The notes beneath the pieces were generated by a model. That model did not search any database, was not told the origin of the DNA, and saw nothing but the letters and a program-made list of their open reading frames with translations. The position numbers and the translations under genes are program-made. Positions 1-8,024 of a stretch of DNA of 64,000 bases are shown one piece after another; positions within the stretch are counted from its first letter, which is position 1, and each line of letters opens with the position of its first letter. The stretch is from Fluviicola sp. (GTDB taxonomy: Bacteria > Bacteroidota > Bacteroidia > Flavobacteriales_D > Crocinitomicaceae), in NCBI GenBank assembly GCA_029866325.1, contig JARWZO010000031.1, positions 239,131 to 303,130 of the forward strand, in the 5' to 3' direction.

Positions 1-1
1 T

Positions 2-2899
2 AATGGTTATTTTGAATCCTTCAGCTCGTTTTACACCATTTTGGAATCAAAAAACGCCAGCGAAGAAGGATTGGAATTGCCCGAAGAAGGAATTAACAGT
101 TACGAAGGCGAAGAATACGAAGGCATGCCTTATCCGGGTTACGACGATTATTATCCCGAATACATGGGCGAAAACTATCCAAGCGAAGGATTCTATGATT
201 ATAACCAAACCGGAAGCGAGGTCATCAACGGTAAATTTTATACCCGCAACCAACTCATCGATTCTATTGGGTATCAGTTCCTGTACGAAGGTTTGTATGA
301 AGAACATTACGGAAACGGACAATTAAAATTCCGTTTCGAGGTCAAAGACGGTAACCTGGTTTCGGAAGACACGGTCTTTTGGGAAAACGGTCAAGCCGCC
401 AATACCATTGCGTTTGACGAAACAAGTCGTCAATACACCCAACATTTCTTCGATTACAAAGGCAAACTTTATAAAACCGTATTGTTTGACGAAAAAGGAG
501 AAGAAATTCGTGATGCAGAAGCAGAAGATGACGGCGCAATCATGATCGACGGTTTACCGTACTACAACGAAGACGAGTTCCAGAATGTAGCCTATTACAG
601 TGCCCGCGAGTTCTTGCAAGACACCTTGCTCACCGAGCGTACATTGATACAAGCCGGACGTTGGCTGCGCGATTCGACCTTGTGTATGACCGGTTACCTG
701 GATCCTGAAACACGCGTGCTCGACTTTACCGACTACAATGTAATGGGCGTGCCGTATGTGACACAAACGGCAACCTTCGGTGAAGAATACGACAACGTGA
801 GTGCATTAACCAACACAACAGTCGGCAAGTTGCGGTTAGAAACATTAACCAGCGGTTCGTTGTACGATTTTAGTCTCTATCCGTATATGTACAACCCGAA
901 AGGCGACAGCGTACTTCCGCAAAGTAATGCACTTTACTGGCAGGGCAATTACGAAACCACCAGCGATGAAGTATTGTACGTTAACAATCAGCCGTTTAGC
1001 GGAGCCTTTTCAATGCAAACCGATGCTTCAAAGTACAGGCTTTCGGTTGATGAAAAAACCATTAGCATTAAGCTTCCCGAAACAGCCACAATGCAGAAAA
1101 AAATGCGCAAAGCATTGAAAAAATTCTACAAAAAAGGAAAACGTAACGCCATTTTGGAATTGTACAACAGTGATGTACAGTACGGCGGAACCGACGGAAC
1201 ATTCTATTCCCTTTTCCCTTCACTGAGCTACATTTTCTCACTGACCAATTACAACCGTTACGGTGAATACGGGTATGAAGAATACATGTATGACGACTAC
1301 GGTTATGAACAAGAGCGCAGCAAGAAAAATCGTGTAGAATATCCGTTTGATAAAACCCTTACAGGAAATTACCTCAACGGAAAACCGGAAGGTGAATGGA
1401 TTGTAAAAGATCAGTTCGGCAACATTACCGCGCGCGTCAATTACAGCAAAGGCGAGCGCGAAGGCGAATCGGTGTTTTACGCAACCGAATTTCCGATTTC
1501 CGAAACACAACGCAACTATCAGCAAGAATACCTTGCAGAATACCACACCTATATTTTCGAGACACTTCCTGAGAAAAAAACGCAGTACCTATCGCGCAGA
1601 GAATTCTACAGCAATGGTTTGCTCGACGGTCCGGTAGTGAGTTTTAACTGGAAAGGCGATACCTTGAGTTACGATCTTTACCGCGATGGCCGCCAAAACG
1701 GAGCTTCGTATCAGCGCAACAAGATTTTCTATGCAGAAACATCATACGAAGAAGGTATGATCGATGGTATTTCGCGCACTTACCTTACATTGCCAGGTCG
1801 TGATTCTATCCTGATTTTCGACTTGAACTTCCAAAACGGGTCCTTACAAGGCGAATCCAAATCCTATCACACCAACGGAAATCTGGCGAAAAGAGGTTTC
1901 TTCCTAACCGGACAGCCGATTGATGATTACGAAGCCTTCGATACGCTTGGTTTCAAATACCAATACGTGAAGTTCTTGTACAACCAGCCGGTCGAAGAGA
2001 AAATCTGGGAAGAAAACCAATTGAGCGTGCGTTACCTGTTTGATTGGAAAGATTCCATTCCGTTTGAGATTAGCGATATTGCGGGTTCTACCAGCTTCGA
2101 GCGTTTGGCTTCGGATTTGGGATTGATTCAAAACCCCTACAGCGAACCGTATTATGGTCGTCCGAGTTTGGTTGACAAAACCGGGATCAATTACAGCATT
2201 ACGAAGTATTATCCCAACGACTCCATTGCGCGCTTCGGAAACATTGCCAAGGGTAAAAAAGTGGGTTACTGGAAACACTTCAGCTACGAAGGAAAAGCTT
2301 TGTATGAAGTCACGTATTTCGACACCATTCTTTCCATCAACGACAGCATTCGTTTTAAGTCGAAGGGAATTTTGACTTACCTCAATGAGAAAAGTGAGCC
2401 AACCAGCAAAAGCTACATTATCGAAAAAGTAGAAAAATACGATTGCTCGCACGCCGACCACAACGAAGAACGCATGTTGTATGCCTTCTGGGAAGCTGAT
2501 ACTGCGCAACACCGCGTGAACGGTTACGTGAAAAACTACTACGACAACGGCGCTATTCAAAACGAAGGCAACGTGGTCAACGGTTTGCCTACCGGTATTT
2601 GGAAAATGTACGATTCTGACGGTCAGTTGAATCAAGTTGGAAGTTACGAATTAGGAAAACGCAACGGACGCTGGTTGAGTGGTGATTTGAGCAACATGAA
2701 AAACATGAGCGAAATTTGCCTCAATCCAAACCTTGAAAACCTCGAGGAAATCATGAGCTACCAAGAGAAATTACTGGATGTTTCGGTGATTTATTACGGA
2801 ATGGGTAAAATCCTGAAACGTGAATACTACGGGATTAATTTGAATAACGAAGAAGCTCCGGAGGATTATTACCGTGAGGGGGATTATTACAGAGAATAA
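2..2899 (+). CDS. Large YwqK/MORN-like repeat protein, 5' end outside window
   Basis: The frame is open from the first full codon (position 2). The first apparent start is only a TTG at 41, so the gene almost certainly begins upstream of the window. About 960 residues are visible. They contain many degenerate repeats with the pattern Y-x-NG-x(3)-G-x-(V/Y)-x-(N/D)G, such as YYDNGAIQNEGNVVNGLPTG and FYSNGLLDGPV. This resembles the YwqK/MORN-type repeats that annotation pipelines label 'toxin-antitoxin system YwqK family antitoxin'. These are beta-hairpin repeats of unclear role, often in exported Bacteroidota proteins. The C-terminus is acidic and Tyr-rich (NNEEAPEDYYREGDYYRE). The same tail recurs as a fossil at 4516-4587. 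An export signal, if any, would lie in the missing N-terminus. No enzymatic motif is visible. Confidence 0.75.
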   Translation, partial: NGYFESFSSFYTILESKNASEEGLELPEEGINSYEGEEYEGMPYPGYDDYYPEYMGENYPSEGFYDYNQTGSEVINGKFYTRNQLIDSIGYQFLYEGLYEEHYGNGQLKFRFEVKDGNLVSEDTVFWENGQAANTIAFDETSRQYTQHFFDYKGKLYKTVLFDEKGEEIRDAEAEDDGAIMIDGLPYYNEDEFQNVAYYSAREFLQDTLLTERTLIQAGRWLRDSTLCMTGYLDPETRVLDFTDYNVMGVPYVTQTATFGEEYDNVSALTNTTVGKLRLETLTSGSLYDFSLYPYMYNPKGDSVLPQSNALYWQGNYETTSDEVLYVNNQPFSGAFSMQTDASKYRLSVDEKTISIKLPETATMQKKMRKALKKFYKKGKRNAILELYNSDVQYGGTDGTFYSLFPSLSYIFSLTNYNRYGEYGYEEYMYDDYGYEQERSKKNRVEYPFDKTLTGNYLNGKPEGEWIVKDQFGNITARVNYSKGEREGESVFYATEFPISETQRNYQQEYLAEYHTYIFETLPEKKTQYLSRREFYSNGLLDGPVVSFNWKGDTLSYDLYRDGRQNGASYQRNKIFYAETSYEEGMIDGISRTYLTLPGRDSILIFDLNFQNGSLQGESKSYHTNGNLAKRGFFLTGQPIDDYEAFDTLGFKYQYVKFLYNQPVEEKIWEENQLSVRYLFDWKDSIPFEISDIAGSTSFERLASDLGLIQNPYSEPYYGRPSLVDKTGINYSITKYYPNDSIARFGNIAKGKKVGYWKHFSYEGKALYEVTYFDTILSINDSIRFKSKGILTYLNEKSEPTSKSYIIEKVEKYDCSHADHNEERMLYAFWEADTAQHRVNGYVKNYYDNGAIQNEGNVVNGLPTGIWKMYDSDGQLNQVGSYELGKRNGRWLSGDLSNMKNMSEICLNPNLENLEEIMSYQEKLLDVSVIYYGMGKILKREYYGINLNNEEAPEDYYREGDYYRE

Positions 2900-2910
2900 T
2901 GTTGAATTTT

Positions 2911-2955
2911 AAATGCTTAATGTTGAATTGATCGTTCATTCAACATTAAGCATTT
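2911..2955. repeat. 18-bp inverted repeat after the YwqK-like gene
   Basis: The arms aaatgcttaatgttgaat (2911-2928) and its exact complement (2938-2955) enclose a 9-nt loop. The hairpin sits 11 nt after the stop codon and ends 11 nt before the next start. It may act as a terminator, but it lacks a T-run and its right arm forms the leader of the next gene. The left arm recurs exactly at 4599-4616. Confidence 0.8.
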
Positions 2956-2966
2956 ATTTTGTAACC

Positions 2967-3653
2967 ATGCCAACGTTTAAATCAATCCTATTAGTTTGCA
3001 TTTGCTGCTTCGTTGCGGGAATATCTTCCGCGCAGGATCAGTTTGATTACTATAAACATCGCGTCAAAATCGCGCCTTTAAGAGCCTTTTATCATCCCTT
3101 CGAACCGGGACTTGAACTAAGTTACGAACGTGTATTTCATCCGCATTGGTCGTTTGAAGTTAGTGGAAATCGTATTTATTCCGTCATGCGAGACACTAAT
3201 TTTTTCAGTAGAAAGGGATGGGCTTTTGGTGGTGAATTTAGGTATCACTTTGACCAAATCATAAGCGATCATTTTTACGTGGCGCTTGGATCATCATTTT
3301 CACAATCTATTACAGAAGCTGCTTATTACTTTCACCCTAAAAACACACCGCCAAGTCCGGTAAATGACAGTCTGGATTACAAAGATGATTTTACCTTGCA
3401 CAGAAAAACTACTTATTTTACCATCCGATGTGGCAAAATTTTCCATTTCGACCATTTTCTTATCGAACTATCGTGTGGTGTTTCAATTATTCATCGCGAT
3501 TCGTACCATGTTGATCGACTATTTCCGGATGATGGTTTTTCATATAGAAATGGTTGGAGCGCTACTTTTAGAGGTCTTCATGAAGGACACGGTTGGTCTT
3601 TGCGCCTCCCTCTTCAATTTAAGGTGTGTTGGGCATTCGGAAAAAAATACTAG
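2967..3653 (+). CDS. Secreted protein, probable outer-membrane beta-barrel, paralog A
   Basis: A 228-residue protein starting at ATG 2967. A longer in-frame start at 2913 would put the inverted repeat inside the coding region, and the paralog at 3798 begins at the equivalent Met. A signal peptide (MPTFKSILLVCICCFVAGIS, cleavage near SSAQ) is followed by alternating hydrophobic/aromatic stretches typical of small outer-membrane barrels (LELSYERVFHPHWSFEVSGN, GGEFRYHF). The end, LQFKVCWAFGKKY, looks like a last beta-strand. No family is recognised with certainty. It is closely related to the gene at 3798, so the pair arose by tandem duplication. Function unknown. Confidence 0.7.
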   Translation: MPTFKSILLVCICCFVAGISSAQDQFDYYKHRVKIAPLRAFYHPFEPGLELSYERVFHPHWSFEVSGNRIYSVMRDTNFFSRKGWAFGGEFRYHFDQIISDHFYVALGSSFSQSITEAAYYFHPKNTPPSPVNDSLDYKDDFTLHRKTTYFTIRCGKIFHFDHFLIELSCGVSIIHRDSYHVDRLFPDDGFSYRNGWSATFRGLHEGHGWSLRLPLQFKVCWAFGKKY

Positions 3654-3797
3654 CTGAAAGTAAAAAGTCAGATAATAGTATTCAGCCAACTCTGCTGTCG
3701 CAATTGTGCAATTGGAATAAGTCCGCTGAAAACTGACAAGATGTTGAATTCTTGATTCGTGCTTAAAAAGCCAACATAAAGCATTTAATTTGTACCC

Positions 3798-4526
3798 ATG
3801 CCAACGTTTAAATCCATCCTAATAGTTTGCATTTGCTGCTTCTTTGCGGGAATATCTTCTGCGCAGGATAAGTTTGAATATTACAAGATCAACCGCATTA
3901 AAATTGCACCGCTTCGCGTTCTTTATCATCCGTTCGAACCTGGACTTGAGCTGAGTTATGAACATGTCTTTCGCCCACATTGGTCGTTTGAAGTTACCGG
4001 AAACCGCATTTTTGCTCTCATAACCGATTCTAATTTTCATAGCAGAAAAGGTTGGGCATTTGGCAGTGAAATCCGATATCATTTTAATTCCATCAATTTT
4101 GATCACTACTATCTTTCGTTGGGGGGAGCATTTGCGCATTCCAAAACAGAAGCTACCTTCTACTTTCGTCCGAGCAAAGATCCAACAGACACTACAGTGG
4201 GTTTTCCAGATGATTCTCTGAAATACAAAGATGCTTTTACGGCATACCGCAACACCTCTTTTATTACAATTCGAGTTGGAAAAATTCTTAATTTAGTTCC
4301 GTTTCATATTGAAGTATCTTGCGGTATTTCAATTATATACAGGGATCATTGGCATGTAAACCGCTTGCATCCCGATGATTATTTCTGGTATAATCATTAC
4401 TGGAGAGTAAACCGTCGTGGACTTGATAGAGATGTGGGTTGGCTTTTCCGCATTCCGATGCAATTAAAGATTTGTTATTCATTTGGAGAAAAGTATGCAA
4501 ATAGAAGACCGGAAGTGGGGTATTGA
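3798..4526 (+). CDS. Secreted protein, probable outer-membrane beta-barrel, paralog A'
   Basis: A 242-residue tandem paralog of the gene at 2967. It shares the signal peptide (MPTFKSILIVCICCFFAGIS), the upstream 'aagcattta-ttttgta-cccatg' leader and long matching blocks (APLRVLYHPFEPGLELSYE, HWSFEVTGNR). The C-terminus differs: paralog A stops after FGKKY, whereas this copy reads on through YANRRPEVGY into DNA derived from the tail of the large gene at 2-2899. Its stop codon (4524-4526) lies inside that fossil, in another frame. The last nine residues are therefore probably a by-product of the duplication junction. Predicted surface protein of unknown role. Confidence 0.7.
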   Translation: MPTFKSILIVCICCFFAGISSAQDKFEYYKINRIKIAPLRVLYHPFEPGLELSYEHVFRPHWSFEVTGNRIFALITDSNFHSRKGWAFGSEIRYHFNSINFDHYYLSLGGAFAHSKTEATFYFRPSKDPTDTTVGFPDDSLKYKDAFTAYRNTSFITIRVGKILNLVPFHIEVSCGISIIYRDHWHVNRLHPDDYFWYNHYWRVNRRGLDRDVGWLFRIPMQLKICYSFGEKYANRRPEVGY

Positions 4527-4587
4527 CCTCAACAATGAAGAAGCTCCGGAAGATTATTACCGTGAGGGAGATTATTACCGTGAATAA
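4516..4587 (+). pseudogene. Fossil copy of the 3' end of the YwqK-like gene
   Basis: Reads WGIDLNNEEAPEDYYREGDY-YRE-stop, almost identical to the last 22 residues of the gene ending at 2899 (GINLNNEEAPEDYYREGDYYRE). It is followed by the same 'taatgttgaattttaaatgc' trailer. It starts abruptly inside the end of paralog A' and has no upstream coding body. An ATG at 4495 would give only a 30-residue peptide. It is a remnant of a tandem duplication covering the large gene and paralog A. Confidence 0.85.
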
Positions 4588-4598
4588 TGTTGAATTTT

Positions 4599-4652
4599 AA
4601 ATGCTTAATGTTGAATGAAATGGATATCCCAATAAAAATTCAACATTAAGCA
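4599..4652. repeat. Second copy of the attcaacattaagca inverted repeat
   Basis: The left arm 4599-4616 is identical to 2911-2928. The right arm attcaacattaagca (4638-4652) pairs with it over 15 bp across a 21-nt loop. A third partial 'attcaacattaa' follows at 4674. It lies between the convergent paralog A' and prfH, so it could terminate either. Confidence 0.7.
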
Positions 4653-4680
4653 CCATGTCCGCCTTTGGCGTGATTCAACA

Positions 4681-5307
4681 TTAATTCAACGGCTCCCGAA
4701 ACGTCCTCACCGGATTTCCCCGTTCGAGTTGATGGTGTTCCAACCACTGCGTTTGTTGCTGCGCAATGAGCTGTTCCACTTCCCAGCCTTCAATCTTGGC
4801 GCGCAAGCGTTCCAAACACAACTTTTTGTTTTGCAACTGCGAGCGCGAATCCATTGCTACAACCTGTATACCCGATGGCACATGTTTCCCGCGAACTGCT
4901 GTCTCTACTTTGTTGACGTTTTGTCCGCCCGGGCCGCTTCCACGCATGGTTTCAAACACCACATCGTTCGGATTCCAACGGATTTTTTCAGGAAGCTGAA
5001 ACACTTCCACACCTACAAACCAGTTTTTGCGTTTGTGGTATTTCCGATATGGACTTTGAGCCACCCACTGAACTGTTCCCTGCCACGAAGCTAGGAAATC
5101 CTCCAATGAATTGCCTTCCATCAACAATACGGTCGACAATAATGTTCCTTTTACATCGCCCGGAAGGCCGGTGAGCACTTCGATTGAAATGCCCACCTTT
5201 TTGGCTTCCTTCATCAACAAAGCCTGCACTTTAGCTACCACTCGGCAACATTCTACAGGTCCTTTACCCGACGTTATTTGTACGATTCTCTTTTCCATAA
5301 CCGTCAT
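4681..5307 (-). CDS. prfH: Peptide chain release factor-like protein PrfH
   Basis: A 208-residue class-I release-factor homolog that keeps the GGQ catalytic domain (GSGPGGQNVNKVET, GGQ near residue 122) but is much shorter than RF1/RF2 (about 360 residues) and lacks their stop-codon-reading domain. This is the hallmark of PrfH, which is encoded beside RtcB-type RNA ligases and is thought to release peptides from damaged ribosomes so that cleaved RNA can be re-ligated. ATG 5305-5307 overlaps the rtcB stop in an ATGA, indicating one transcript with translational coupling. A second Met three codons downstream (MEKRIVQ) is an alternative start. Confidence 0.92.
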   Translation of the reverse strand: MTVMEKRIVQITSGKGPVECCRVVAKVQALLMKEAKKVGISIEVLTGLPGDVKGTLLSTVLLMEGNSLEDFLASWQGTVQWVAQSPYRKYHKRKNWFVGVEVFQLPEKIRWNPNDVVFETMRGSGPGGQNVNKVETAVRGKHVPSGIQVVAMDSRSQLQNKKLCLERLRAKIEGWEVEQLIAQQQTQWLEHHQLERGNPVRTFREPLN

Positions 5308-6704
5308 TCTTTGTGCATGCGCACGATTTTCGGGTAAAATTTCCCATGGATATCGATCAATTCGCCTTGTGCGGCAATCACTTGTTCGATGTCTTTGTAC
5401 GCATTCGGATTTTCTTCCACGCTGCCTCCAATGAGTTTTACACCCGCAGTTGAAAGCATTTTCTTGAGCGCAGAACCCGTCATTTGCGACCGTGCTTTTT
5501 GGCGACTCATTGCCCGACCGGCTCCGTGCGAAGCTGAATTCAAGGACAACGGATCACCTTTGCCACGCACCAGATAAGCAGGCGCTGTCATACTTCCGGG
5601 GATAATCCCCCAGGTGCCTTTATGCGCAGGTGTTGCTCCTTTGCGGTGCACGATTACGTCACTACCATCGGACAATTGTTCCTTCCACGCAAAATTGTGG
5701 TGATTGTCAATCGTAACCAATGGTTTCACTCCCAACTCTTTCATCAGGTTGATGTGAATGCGTTCGTGGCAAGCTTTGGCATAATCACCCGCAAGGTTCA
5801 TGCTTAGCCAATACTCCTGTCCCACTTCAGAAGACAAATCGAGCCAGGCTAATTTTTGAGCTTGTGGCGGGAGTTTACACTTGTTCATCGCTAAACGCGT
5901 ATAATGCTGCGCTACGTGAGCACCCAAACCACGACTGCCTGAGTGCGACAAAATAGCCGCATAACTTCCTGCCGGCAAGCCGAGGTCATTGTCGGCATTC
6001 AGTTCAATACGTCCAAACTCCACAAAGTGGTTTCCGCCACCCGATGAGCCCAGTTGTCGAACCGCTTTTCCGTGCAATTGACGTAGCAAGCTCGTTGCCT
6101 GGAAACGATCATCGTCCAGAATGGCATGTTCTTGCTGAAAATCGAGCTGACCATCCATACCGAAATGCGTTTTGTTTTTCAACGCTGTTTTCAGCTGGTA
6201 ATCATAGCGTTTCAAAAACGCCTCGTTTTCATCCAAAATTGTCAATGCCATGCGGCAACCGATGTCAACGCCTACTCCATAAGGAATGACCGCATTGGTA
6301 GTTGCCAGCACGCCACCGATGGGCATTCCGTAGCCATGATGTGCATCGGGCATAAGCGCTCCTTGCACCGCAATCGGCAACGACATCGACAGTTCCATTT
6401 GCTGTTTGGCGCCGTGTTCAATTGTTTTTCCGCCGTAAATCTTCAACTGTCCGATTTGTTCCAGCAATTGAAAGGTTTGAAACTGCAACGGTTTTACCAC
6501 ATCCGAGAATGCAGCGGCAATTTTCCCGAGCACCTCATCGTTGAGGAAAGCTTCGGGAGTTGTTCTTATTTCTTGTAAAAGAGCGAGTATTTCGGCTTTG
6601 CTATGATGCTTGAAATGACGATTGATAGTTGTGATCGCCAGACTTCGCGCCTGATCATTGTTATAGCCGATTTTACTCAGTTCTTTGGTTTTTAAATTTC
6701 CCAT
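5304..6704 (-). CDS. rtcB: RNA-splicing ligase RtcB (PrfH-associated)
   Basis: RtcB joins RNA ends bearing 2',3'-cyclic or 3'-phosphate and 5'-OH, using GTP and Mn2+. The start is placed at MGNLKTKELS (466 residues); a longer frame from 6779 has no family-like extension. Visible motifs are the metal ligands in DIGCRM (near 150), GGGNHFVE, the His of SHSGSRGLG, NHHNFAWKE, and the guanylylated His in ASHGAGRAMSR (near 391). Gene order rtcB-prfH with a 4-nt overlap marks the bacterial branch linked to repair of ribosomal RNA rather than tRNA splicing. No RtcR-type sigma-54 activator is adjacent. Confidence 0.93.
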   Translation of the reverse strand: MGNLKTKELSKIGYNNDQARSLAITTINRHFKHHSKAEILALLQEIRTTPEAFLNDEVLGKIAAAFSDVVKPLQFQTFQLLEQIGQLKIYGGKTIEHGAKQQMELSMSLPIAVQGALMPDAHHGYGMPIGGVLATTNAVIPYGVGVDIGCRMALTILDENEAFLKRYDYQLKTALKNKTHFGMDGQLDFQQEHAILDDDRFQATSLLRQLHGKAVRQLGSSGGGNHFVEFGRIELNADNDLGLPAGSYAAILSHSGSRGLGAHVAQHYTRLAMNKCKLPPQAQKLAWLDLSSEVGQEYWLSMNLAGDYAKACHERIHINLMKELGVKPLVTIDNHHNFAWKEQLSDGSDVIVHRKGATPAHKGTWGIIPGSMTAPAYLVRGKGDPLSLNSASHGAGRAMSRQKARSQMTGSALKKMLSTAGVKLIGGSVEENPNAYKDIEQVIAAQGELIDIHGKFYPKIVRMHKE

Positions 6705-6880
6705 TTTTTTATTCTGTATAGGAACTTGTGTTCCTGTTGAAATTGGTGCATCGAATGTTAAATGTCGTATTGGGATCATGGATGAAGTCAGAGCAGATGC
6801 GGTGCGGCGACTTTCGGGATCCCGGGTTGGAGACCATCATAATTGAAAAGTTTTTGATGAAAATTCAGTTTTTCAGGATG

Positions 6881-6934
6881 GAATTCGGGAATTTGGGTGT
6901 TCGGGATATCCCGAACACCCAAATTCCCGAATTC
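6881..6934. repeat. 54-bp perfect palindrome upstream of rtcB
   Basis: Both halves (6881-6907 and 6908-6934) are exact reverse complements with no loop, beginning gaattcgggaatttgggtgt and centred on gggatatccc. It lies about 180 bp upstream of the rtcB start, inside a 520-bp gene-free stretch (6705-7224). Apart from this palindrome and a smaller dyad at 6981, I see no gene or RNA there. It could be an extruding cruciform, a dimeric regulator site or a mobile palindromic element. Confidence 0.9.
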
Positions 6935-6980
6935 GACAAAATTGTTTCGGAAAAATTCACCTGAAATAAAAAAATTGACT

Positions 6981-7001
6981 GTGATAATCACGTGTTATCA
7001 C
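6981..7001. promoter_or_regulatory. Dyad gtgataa-N7-ttatcac, possible operator
   Basis: A 7-bp inverted repeat, gtgataa/ttatcac, separated by 7 bp (tcacgtg), which is a typical size for a dimeric regulator site. It lies in the intergenic region between rtcB and the gene ending at 7225. No regulator gene is next to it, so the assignment rests on symmetry alone. Confidence 0.3.
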
Positions 7002-7224
7002 CCAATCGAGCGAACCGCCGGAACGCACGAAATCCCTTGTCAGTTGAAACTGAAAGCGACGATTAAAAACAAAATGAATTGAATAGAAACGAAGGCCTGC
7101 TTAGGCTTCAGCTACAAAGGATGATATGTAAGTTCGTTCCATCATGATTCCTTAATTTTTTGAGTAAGACATTAAGGATTACGCTGCAAAAGTAGGTGAT
7201 TATTTTTGAAACAACCAAATCAGG

Positions 7225-7485
7225 TTATTTTTTCTTGAACGTTAGGTGGCGTTTGGTGAGGTCAATGATTTGTTGTGACTTGCTCAATTCTTCGTTCTTC
7301 TCTTGCCGCAAAGAGATAACTACCCTGATAGTGATATACAAAACGAAAGTAAGAAAAACCGCGGCTATCGCACCTGCTAAGTCGCCATTCACGGGAGTAC
7401 TACTAAGACCTTCACCTGAGTTCCCCCTGATTCTTACGTAACTATCAAGTTCGTTGATAAAACAAACTAAGGCAACAGCAATCAT
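7225..7485 (-). CDS. Small single-span membrane protein, paralog P1
   Basis: An 86-residue protein with one hydrophobic helix (GAIAAVFLTFVLYITIRVVI, about 37-56) followed by a basic, charged tail ending LTKRHLTFKKK. That suggests the N-terminus outside and the C-terminus in the cytoplasm. Its ATG overlaps the stop of the next gene by four bases (ATGA at 7482-7485). It is strongly similar to the protein at 7757-7993 (same helix, R(V/I)(V/I)IS core, KEELS-type segment and TKRH tail) and more distantly to 7482-7706. Not a family I recognise. Confidence 0.6.
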   Translation of the reverse strand: MIAVALVCFINELDSYVRIRGNSGEGLSSTPVNGDLAGAIAAVFLTFVLYITIRVVISLRQEKNEELSKSQQIIDLTKRHLTFKKK

Positions 7486-7706
7486 GATCTTTTTCTTTGT
7501 TTAAACTTCTTTTCAAATTTACTCACTTCCATCTCTTCCAATCTTTCTCTCTTTTTATCAATTCTTAGAGAAATCCATACACGAAGAGCAATATATCCGA
7601 CAAACAACAAAAAAACAACTGCAATTACCCAAGAAGCAGGTCCAATACTACTGTAGTTATCCCTTGAAGCACCTCTCGAAGGAAAATCCGTATTAAAATC
7701 ACCCAT
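7482..7706 (-). CDS. Small single-span membrane protein, paralog P2
   Basis: A 74-residue protein with a polar N-terminus, one helix (WVIAVVFLLFVGYIALRVWI, about 26-45) and a strongly basic tail (KFEKKFKQRKRS). It shares the pattern IA-x-VFL-x-FV-x-YI-x-x-RV-x-IS with both neighbours, so it is a diverged third copy. It is translationally coupled to P1 through an ATGA overlap. Function unknown; the coupling suggests the products act in the same membrane or complex. Confidence 0.6.
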   Translation of the reverse strand: MGDFNTDFPSRGASRDNYSSIGPASWVIAVVFLLFVGYIALRVWISLRIDKKRERLEEMEVSKFEKKFKQRKRS

Positions 7707-7756
7707 GTAACAATCAATATATCATAAAACAAAGAATGGTAAAACTACGGTGAAAA

Positions 7757-7993
7757 TTATTTTTTCTTGAATTTCACATGACGTTTGGTGAGTTCAAAAA
7801 TGCGTCTTGACCTGCTCAACTCTTCGTCTTTTTCCTTCCGAAAAGAAATAATTACTCGGATAGTGATGTACAAAACAAACATTAGAAAAACAGCGGCAAT
7901 GGCCCCGGCTATATCGCCGTTTACATGCTCAAGCATGCTACCGTTTGCACCACTACCTATTACCTGAGTGTACAACAAAAGATTAAAACTCAT
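7757..7993 (-). CDS. Small single-span membrane protein, paralog P3
   Basis: A 78-residue protein if started at MSFNLLLYTQVIG. The open frame extends to 8068, but that would overlap the upstream gene by 44 bp and add a segment without similarity to P1. One helix (GAIAAVFLMFVLYITIRVII) is followed by a charged tail (ELTKRHVKFKKK) nearly identical to that of P1. It lies 31 bp downstream of the secreted coiled-coil gene at 8025-8576, probably in the same transcript. Confidence 0.6.
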   Translation of the reverse strand: MSFNLLLYTQVIGSGANGSMLEHVNGDIAGAIAAVFLMFVLYITIRVIISFRKEKDEELSRSRRIFELTKRHVKFKKK

Positions 7994-8024
7994 AGCTGAA
8001 AGCTGTTTTAGAAAACCGAAATTA

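Noticed and set aside
1904..2635. 243-codon frame antisense to the YwqK-like gene
   Set aside because: It mirrors the codon pattern of the real gene and its Val/Phe/Ile-rich peptide lacks domain features.
2913..2966. Upstream extension of secreted paralog A
   Set aside because: It would translate the inverted repeat and place 18 residues before the signal peptide; the paralog at 3798 has no such extension.
6728..6991. Opposing open frames of 78 and 67 codons
   Set aside because: Both are made by the 54-bp palindrome, which gives the same peptide (EFGNLGVRDIPNTQIPEF) on both strands. There is no other coding support.
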